Assembly (NCBI GenBank): GCA_937888615.1
Contig: CALABZ010000280.1
Coordinates: forward strand, 1 to 9,295
Direction: 5' to 3'
DNA from: an uncultured Lentisphaeria bacterium
GTDB taxonomy: Bacteria > Verrucomicrobiota > Lentisphaeria > Victivallales > Victivallaceae
DNA length: 9,295 bases
Made by a program: the position numbers and the translations under genes. Numbering within the stretch: position 1 is the first letter of the stretch; every line of letters starts with the position of its first letter. Below, piece by piece: positions 6,327 to 9,295 of this stretch. Below the pieces are notes generated by a model. It did no database searches, was not told where the DNA came from, and saw only the letters and a list, made by a program, of their open reading frames with translations.

Positions 6327-6354
6327 AAGATAAGCCGTAGAAGGAGTTTGTCAA
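6327..6354 (-). promoter_or_regulatory. Promoter of the membrane-protein operon
   Basis: On the minus strand, a perfect -35 TTGACA (6349-6354), a 16 bp spacer and TATCTT (6327-6332). It lies right after the repressor gene and reads leftward into the 79-aa and 290-aa genes, so these can be expressed independently of the repressor. I see no obvious operator. Confidence 0.65.
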
Positions 6355-6361
6355 GGCGGAT

Positions 6362-6757
6362 TTATTGAGTTTTGACCAATTCTTCTTGATAACGTATAAG
6401 TTTAGCCAAGGAATCATCATTGAGCCGATCGAGGTTTTCAATGATAATTTTCTTTAACGGGTCAGACTGGGTGATATCACTTTGAAGCTCAATATTTGTC
6501 TTAGTTGCAGTATAGAGTTTAACATACTCATTTAGATCCTCTGCTGATGCTCCGCATTCTTTCAAGCACGAATAAGTTTGATTGAATAGCTCTGGCGGCG
6601 TTGGCGAAAGTCCACTGCAAATTTGACTGATGAATGCCTTACCGCATCCGGCCATTTCAGCTATGTCTTTTTGTTTTAGATGATGCTTAGTCAACAGTTG
6701 TTTCAGGAATGTTCCGAATTCCTTTTTGTGATTGGGGGGGGGGATATGTTTTTTCAT
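6362..6757 (-). CDS. XRE/Cro-C1-type HTH repressor with C10 tract
   Basis: A 131-residue protein with a Cro/C1-type helix-turn-helix at about residues 13-67 (LKQKDIAEMAGCGKAFISQI is the HTH core, 27-46), followed by a predominantly helical C-terminal half (about 70-131) with no protease or metal-binding motif that I can see. AGGAG (complement of 6764-6768) lies 6 nt before ATG. Its position, divergent from the rightward genes, is that of the lysogeny repressor of a temperate element. Codons 5-8 (I-P-P-P) are encoded by ten consecutive C. One base fewer gives a stop after 17 codons, one more after 23, so slippage would switch the gene off. Without a peptidase domain, induction would need an antirepressor or another route rather than RecA-stimulated self-cleavage. 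Confidence 0.84.
   Translation of the reverse strand: MKKHIPPPNHKKEFGTFLKQLLTKHHLKQKDIAEMAGCGKAFISQICSGLSPTPPELFNQTYSCLKECGASAEDLNEYVKLYTATKTNIELQSDITQSDPLKKIIIENLDRLNDDSLAKLIRYQEELVKTQ
6734..6743 (-). repeat. C10 homopolymer at 5' end of repressor gene
   Basis: Ten consecutive G on the plus strand, ten C on the coding strand, within codons 5-8 of the repressor. It is by far the longest G/C homopolymer in the window, in an otherwise AT-rich gene. Tracts of this length and position are classic slipped-strand sites for phase variation, and are also prone to sequencing error. Confidence 0.8.
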
Positions 6758-6782
6758 AAAAATCTCCTAATATCATAAGTAT

Positions 6783-6810
6783 ATAATACCTCCAAAAATA
6801 AAAAAATCAA
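6783..6810 (-). promoter_or_regulatory. Leftward promoter of the repressor
   Basis: On the minus strand, TTGATT (6805-6810), a 16 bp spacer and TATTAT (6783-6788). It is followed by the AGGAG and ATG of the repressor gene. It stands back to back with the rightward promoter at 6841-6868, about 30 bp apart between -35 elements. Confidence 0.5.
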
Positions 6811-6826
6811 GTTTTTTTGTAAAAAA

Positions 6827-6890
6827 GTTTAGAGATACTCTTGACTTTGAGTTTACCTGCATTATAATATAGTATAGTTAATCACTAAAC
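6827..6890. promoter_or_regulatory. Candidate repressor operator region
   Basis: Short symmetric elements cluster around the rightward promoter: AGAG-ATA-CTCT (6831-6841) ends on the first base of the -35 TTGACT, and TAGT-TAATC-ACTA (6875-6887) lies just after the -10. GTTTAG (6827-6832), GTTTAC (6851-6856) and inverted CTAAAC (6885-6890) may be half-sites. Overlap with the promoter is what a Cro/C1-type repressor would need. No perfectly repeated operator stands out, so the exact sites are uncertain. Confidence 0.35.
6841..6868 (+). promoter_or_regulatory. Rightward early promoter
   Basis: TTGACT (6841-6846), a 16 bp spacer and a perfect TATAAT (6863-6868). It is among the strongest promoters in the window and drives the gene at 6904 and probably those beyond. 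It is flanked by small palindromes, consistent with control by the divergent XRE-type repressor. Confidence 0.7.
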
Positions 6891-6903
6891 AGGAGTGAGT
6901 GAA

Positions 6904-7125
6904 ATGAGTGCATTTAAGACAGTAACGGAATCGGGAAAAAACGTAATGCTTCAAACTATCAACGGCCTGCGTAGTTCAAATGTCATTAATGATGAGGATT
7001 TTGCGGCATTTCGAGAAAATATTGAGAAAATTCCCTGCAAGCCGTCCGGAATGCGCTTCCGTAAATCCGTTCCGCCCCGCGCGGAAGCGGCGGAAGCTTG
7101 TCAAACCTGTCAAAATGAAAATTGA
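6904..7125 (+). CDS. Small early protein, unknown function
   Basis: A 73-residue protein that is first behind the rightward promoter and divergent from the repressor, the place where phages keep cro, excisionase or antirepressor genes. ATG at 6904 follows AGGAG (6891-6895) by 8 nt; an upstream GTG at 6895 overlaps that RBS and is rejected. The N-terminal 45 residues look helical and acidic (NVINDEDFAAFRENIEKI); the C-terminal part is basic and Pro/Ala-rich and ends with CQTCQNEN. No helix-turn-helix is evident, so I do not call it Cro. Function unknown. Confidence 0.65.
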   Translation: MSAFKTVTESGKNVMLQTINGLRSSNVINDEDFAAFRENIEKIPCKPSGMRFRKSVPPRAEAAEACQTCQNEN

Positions 7126-7148
7126 CAGTTGAAAATTGAAAATGGAAC
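7107..7148 (+). repeat. Heptamer-type tandem repeat
   Basis: Seven-base units follow one another: AATGAAA, ATTGACA, GTTGAAA, ATTGAAA, ATGGAAC (7114-7148). TGAAAATTGA recurs at 7116-7125 and 7130-7139. The series spans the stop codon of the 73-aa gene and the leader of the next. Related units lie in the integrase gene at 4949-4983. Confidence 0.55.
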
Positions 7149-7171
7149 AACAACGGAAGGAGAAAGGAAGA

Positions 7172-7333
7172 ATGGAGAAGAAAGAAATTTCACGGGATCA
7201 GATGTTCAGCGACGCGAAGGTCATTGCGGAACTGCTGAAAAAGTACGAGGGGGGCGGCGAAAGAATCAGGGCGATCCTGAACATGGCCATCCAGCCCGCC
7301 CTGCCGGGGCGGCACGTCGACATCGTGTTTTGA
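7172..7333 (+). CDS. Small charged protein, unknown function
   Basis: A 53-residue protein with a predicted charged helical first half (SRDQMFSDAKVIAELLKKYEGGGERI) and a short hydrophobic end (ALPGRHVDIVF). ATG at 7172 is preferred because AGGAG (7158-7162) lies 9 nt upstream; an earlier in-frame ATG at 7142 would add a lysine/glutamate-rich stretch encoded by the repeat and the RBS itself. It lies in the same direction as the 73-aa gene, 46 bp downstream, and probably on the same transcript. Family not recognised. A real gene is likely but not certain. Confidence 0.5.
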   Translation: MEKKEISRDQMFSDAKVIAELLKKYEGGGERIRAILNMAIQPALPGRHVDIVF

Positions 7334-7380
7334 TTTTAGTTTGCCGCTCGCATGGAGTTAAAGGGTTTGTTTATGTGTGG

Positions 7381-7542
7381 TTACTTGGAAATCAGCGGTT
7401 CGACTTTTTCCCAGATGGCGTCGAAAACCGCCTGGAAACTTTTGCAGTACGTTTCCGTCTTGGAAGACTTCTCGGCGCGCTCATCGGCGGCCTTGATTAC
7501 CGCGATCAAAACATCATTCGCGTTGGTTTGCGGTTTGTCCAT
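7381..7542 (-). CDS. Small leftward ORF inside the inverted repeat
   Basis: A 53-residue soluble protein with a mostly helical, charged sequence (DVLIAVIKAADERAEKSSKTE, then AVFDAIWEKVEPLI). It is preceded by AAGGAGGTGA (complement of 7547-7556), a ten-base match to the anti-Shine-Dalgarno complement, with 7 nt between AAGGAGG and ATG. This is the best ribosome-binding site in the window and decides both start and strand. The gene runs against its neighbours and is enclosed by the 13 bp inverted repeat. A possible promoter, TTGAAT-N17-TATTGT on the minus strand, lies to the right of the repeat but is weak. Family not recognised; a regulator or antitoxin-sized protein cannot be excluded. Confidence 0.65.
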   Translation of the reverse strand: MDKPQTNANDVLIAVIKAADERAEKSSKTETYCKSFQAVFDAIWEKVEPLISK

Positions 7543-7546
7543 AGAA

Positions 7547-7556
7547 TCACCTCCTT
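7547..7556 (-). promoter_or_regulatory. Perfect Shine-Dalgarno of the leftward 53-aa gene
   Basis: AAGGAGGTGA on the minus strand, an uninterrupted complement to the usual 16S 3' tail. It fixes the start at 7542 and argues that this isolated ORF is translated. Confidence 0.75.
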
Positions 7557-7633
7557 CTCTCCATATATCCAGCGAGCGGCAAACCTTTAACAATATCACC
7601 AAAACGAAGTAAATTCAATCAAAGAGGGGAAAG

Positions 7634-8062
7634 ATGAATACTTACGCCATTACTTATCGAGGATATACTGGCAGGGAATATACAGAGACTATTGTCGCTG
7701 AAACCCCGTCGAAAGCAAAGTACGCGCTGTTTGTAAAAAACGAATACGAATCAGAAGACTTTCCGCTGTTTATAAAAAACGGAATTGTCTCATGTCATCT
7801 TATTCATCGCTTTAGAGTTTCTGATTTATTTGGTGATATTGAGCGTTTTAATGAAATGAAGACGCGGCGCGGCATTCATTTTGCCTATATCGGGCAAAGG
7901 GTGGAAGTGGACGGGAAATCCGGTGTGATTATCGGGTCGAACAGCGCCGGTAATTTGGATGTTTGCTTTACTGGAACTACTTGTGGATCGAATTGTCACC
8001 CGTATTGGCGAGTAAAATATTTTGATGCCAATGGAAACATCATACGCGAATACGGAGATTGA
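7634..8062 (+). CDS. Phage-type hypothetical protein, two segments
   Basis: A 142-residue protein preceded by AGAGGGGA (7623-7630), 3 nt from ATG. Residues 1-60 (YAITYRGYTGREYTETIVAETPSKAKY) resemble small phage/host proteins in which a short beta segment is followed by an AETPSKAK helix. Residues 80-142 (GQRVEVDGKSGVIIGSNSAGNLDVCF, then NCHPYW and YFDANGNIIREYGD) look like a compact beta domain that I remember from phage hypothetical proteins, with G-RV-V-G--GVI-G spacing. Three cysteines (111, 117, 121) are present but do not form an obvious zinc site. It is the first gene of the packed rightward operon; stop and next start are 2 nt apart. Function unknown. Confidence 0.72.
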   Translation: MNTYAITYRGYTGREYTETIVAETPSKAKYALFVKNEYESEDFPLFIKNGIVSCHLIHRFRVSDLFGDIERFNEMKTRRGIHFAYIGQRVEVDGKSGVIIGSNSAGNLDVCFTGTTCGSNCHPYWRVKYFDANGNIIREYGD

Positions 8063-8064
8063 TC

Positions 8065-8370
8065 ATGGCTAAAGACATTGCGCTGGTGGTCGGGCCGCAG
8101 ACGGTCCAGGTACGCGCCGGGGCGCTGGTATGGCTCCAGTGGAACGGCAAGCACAACGGACGCGAAGGCGTCTGCAACGGGATCGGCTGGATCAAGCCCG
8201 GCGAAAAGCCCGGAAGCATTCTGTTGATCCACCAGACGTTCCAGTCCGGCGCCGCCCTCGGCGAATACTCCGTCAAGTGGACCATCTACAAGAAACAAAT
8301 CACCGGCATCAAATTATTGCAGGGGCGGGATACGGTTGAACGTCGACTCCGATCCGCCGCGAATAACTAA
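8065..8370 (+). CDS. Hypothetical protein, 101 aa
   Basis: A 101-residue soluble protein rich in beta-forming and glycine residues (VRAGALVWLQWNGKHNGREGVCNGIGWIKPGEKPG) with a basic end (RDTVERRLRSAANN). ATG at 8065 follows GGAG (8054-8057) by 7 nt and begins 2 nt after the preceding stop, so the two are probably translationally coupled. Ten nt separate its stop from the next ATG. I do not recognise the family. Position in a compact early operon suggests a phage or element accessory function. Confidence 0.68.
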   Translation: MAKDIALVVGPQTVQVRAGALVWLQWNGKHNGREGVCNGIGWIKPGEKPGSILLIHQTFQSGAALGEYSVKWTIYKKQITGIKLLQGRDTVERRLRSAANN

Positions 8371-8380
8371 GAGGGGAACT

Positions 8381-8911
8381 ATGAGAATTTATGTGGCTTC
8401 AAGTTGGCGGAACCAGCATCAGCCTGGTGTAGTCGCAGCACTGCGCGCTGCCGGTCACGAGGTTTATGATTTTCGCAATCCGAGACCAGGCGACAACGGG
8501 TTCCATTGGTCTGAAATTGATCCAAACTGGCAAAACTGGACCGTCGCGGAATATCGCGATGCGTTGAAACATCCGCTGGCCGAAGCCGGATTCGCCAGCG
8601 ATTATGACGCGATGAATTGGGCCGACGCCTTTGTCGGGGTCGCGCCGTTTGGACGTTCGGCATCGATGGAGATGGGATTTGCAAACGGCGCGGGAAAGCT
8701 GACGGTCCTCTACATGCCGGAGCCGCTCGGCGATTGGGAGCTCATGGTCAAAATGTTCGATTATATCTGCATCGATTTTTTTGAACTCGGAATCGTGTTG
8801 CGGCGCAATGGCGATCCAAAGCGAATACTCAAACAGTATGAGGCAGCCTTAAAAAGACTTGATACTCTGGGGAAGAGATTGTATCCGCCCAGGAAGGTGG
8901 ATACGAAATGA
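8381..8911 (+). CDS. Nucleoside 2-deoxyribosyltransferase-like protein
   Basis: A 176-residue protein starting MRIYVASSWRN, the first strand of the Rossmann-like fold of the nucleoside 2-deoxyribosyltransferase family. Further marks are HEVYDFRNP (26-34), HWSEIDP (42-48), WADAFVGVAPFGRSASMEMGF (80-100, with D82 and the probable catalytic E97) and GAGK (103-106). Related enzymes swap or hydrolyse the base of (deoxy)nucleosides or nucleotides, and phage-encoded homologues are common. GAGGGG (8371-8376) lies 4 nt before ATG at 8381; a longer in-frame TTG start at 8336 lacks this RBS and overlaps the previous gene. Its stop overlaps the next ATG (ATGA). The substrate is unknown; nucleotide metabolism, DNA-base modification or NAD-linked defence are conceivable. 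Confidence 0.75.
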   Translation: MRIYVASSWRNQHQPGVVAALRAAGHEVYDFRNPRPGDNGFHWSEIDPNWQNWTVAEYRDALKHPLAEAGFASDYDAMNWADAFVGVAPFGRSASMEMGFANGAGKLTVLYMPEPLGDWELMVKMFDYICIDFFELGIVLRRNGDPKRILKQYEAALKRLDTLGKRLYPPRKVDTK

Positions 8912-9225
8912 GCAGTGTGCGGTTATTCGACCATCAAGTCTGGCGCATGCGGGCAAAGTCCTGCCCCATGTCGCTGGTACTGGATTCGGCGGTCCGGCGT
9001 TATCGCGCCGGAGAAATTGTAACACGTTCCAGCAAAAAATCAACAAACCGCAAAAATGCGTTACGGTTGGTATCGTGGCGGAACCGCCCCGCCGACCTGT
9101 CGGACGCGGATATCCGGGCGATCCTTGACGCGCATTTTGCTCATCCGGTCGACTACAGTGCTGAAATCAAAAAGCTCGATCACGAAATTGAAGCGGGGTT
9201 TAAATCAGCCCAGGAAACAACATGA
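8908..9225 (+). CDS. Hypothetical basic protein, 105 aa
   Basis: A 105-residue soluble protein. The N-terminal 60 residues are strongly basic (RRYRAGEIVTRSSKKSTNRKNALRLVSWRNR is the region 30-59), suggesting nucleic-acid contact. The C-terminal 40 residues are acidic and helical (DLSDADIRAILDAHF, then EIKKLDHEIEAGF). ATG at 8908 overlaps the preceding stop as ATGA and AGGAAGG (8891-8897) precedes it; its own stop overlaps the next ATG in the same way. Translational coupling through three successive genes is likely. Family not recognised. Confidence 0.65.
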   Translation: MSSVRLFDHQVWRMRAKSCPMSLVLDSAVRRYRAGEIVTRSSKKSTNRKNALRLVSWRNRPADLSDADIRAILDAHFAHPVDYSAEIKKLDHEIEAGFKSAQETT

Positions 9226-9295
9226 ACCATTTATTGCAAACAGTTTGCCGTATTATTATCCGGCTGGCCGGATATAATCCCCGGATGAACCCGGA
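9222..9295 (+). CDS. Start of next operon gene, cut by window edge
   Basis: ATG at 9222 overlaps the previous stop as ATGA and has AGGAAA (9212-9217) 4 nt upstream. The frame stays open to the edge, giving 24 residues (MNHLLQTVCRIIIRLAGYNP, then RMNP). The first part is hydrophobic with two basic residues. The coupling and RBS support a real gene; nothing can be said about its product. Confidence 0.5.
   Translation, partial: MNHLLQTVCRIIIRLAGYNPRMNP

Larger units (their letters stand above)
7339..7584. repeat. Inverted repeat enclosing a single small ORF
   Basis: GTTTGCCGCTCGC at 7339-7351 is the exact reverse complement of 7572-7584. Allowing one bulged base (7352), pairing extends by TGGA/TCCA to 7356 and 7568. 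The word GTTAAAGG also lies next to both arms, inside on the left (7357-7364) and outside on the right (complement, 7584-7591). The 246 bp segment encloses the leftward 53-aa gene at 7381-7542 and its ribosome-binding site. It may be an invertible or formerly mobile cassette; it does not match an integron attC core (GTTRRRY). Confidence 0.65.

Noticed and set aside
7129..7590. Plus-strand open frame of 153 codons across the inverted-repeat segment
   Set aside because: It overlaps the 53-aa plus gene in another frame and runs antisense through the leftward gene, which has a perfect Shine-Dalgarno. Its own start has none and its composition changes midway.
7339..7591. Integron-like attC sites around the 53-aa gene
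   Set aside because: The shared word GTTAAAGG does not fit the GTTRRRY core, there is no paired RYYYAAC of the right spacing, and the nearby integrase lacks the typical integron integrase insert.
7352..7612. Plus-strand open frame of 86 codons, opposite the leftward 53-aa gene
   Set aside because: Its ATG lies next to the left repeat arm with no ribosome-binding site, and the opposite-strand gene has much better initiation signals.
9258..9273. ATCCGGC-TG-GCCGGAT inverted repeat at the right edge
   Set aside because: The loop of two bases is too short for a stable hairpin, it lies inside the coding frame of the cut gene, and the window ends before any context can be judged.
3899..9295. A right attachment site (second copy of the tRNA 3' end)
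   Set aside because: I searched by eye for the T-arm and acceptor sequence (TTCGATTCCTGCCCGGCG) beyond the tRNA and found no copy, so the element end is outside the window.

Overview
The window looks like a bacterial chromosome interrupted by a mobile element at a tRNA gene. Protein genes sit behind Shine-Dalgarno sequences (one matches the anti-SD ten bases for ten), promoters are sigma70-like, and the tRNA carries an encoded CCA. Base composition is mixed: the left third and far right are moderately GC-rich, while 5,200-7,000 is clearly AT-richer. The flanking genes (IclR-type regulators and a long MurQ/glucokinase-regulator-like SIS protein) remind me of the PVC group, possibly Lentisphaerota/Victivallales. 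That is a memory-based guess; there is no rRNA or other marker to fix it.

Positions 1-3,822 are ordinary chromosome. Two paralogous 244-residue IclR-family regulators (219-953 and 1251-1985) lie in tandem. Each is preceded by short repeats that look like operators, and the second repeat pair reaches the start codon of the second regulator. Next comes a 547-residue double-SIS protein related to MurNAc-6-phosphate etherase and to vertebrate glucokinase regulatory protein (2092-3735). The natural reading is a sugar-phosphate or cell-wall-recycling locus with local control, but the ligand cannot be read from sequence.

An intact tRNA-Arg(UCU) (3823-3898) is followed by a tyrosine-recombinase integrase (4047-5207). 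Between them lie helically phased repeats (3951-4027) that look like integrase arm sites or an operator. I take everything from about 3,899 to the right edge as an integrated prophage, satellite or integrative element whose left end is the tRNA. The right attachment site is not in the window.

Inside the element the layout is phage-like. After int comes a leftward two-gene operon of membrane proteins (79 aa and 290 aa) with its own promoter, then a leftward XRE/Cro-C1-type repressor (6362-6757) with a C10 tract near its start codon. A divergent control region (6758-6903) drives a rightward series of small genes. The membrane operon lies between integrase and repressor, where temperate elements often keep lysogenic-conversion, exclusion or defence genes, and it is the best candidate here for an undescribed function. 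Rightward there are two small ORFs, a leftward 53-residue ORF enclosed by an inverted repeat (7339-7584), then a tightly packed rightward operon (7634 to the right edge). That operon encodes a two-part phage-type protein, a 101-aa protein, a nucleoside 2-deoxyribosyltransferase-like protein, a 105-aa protein and a gene cut by the window edge.
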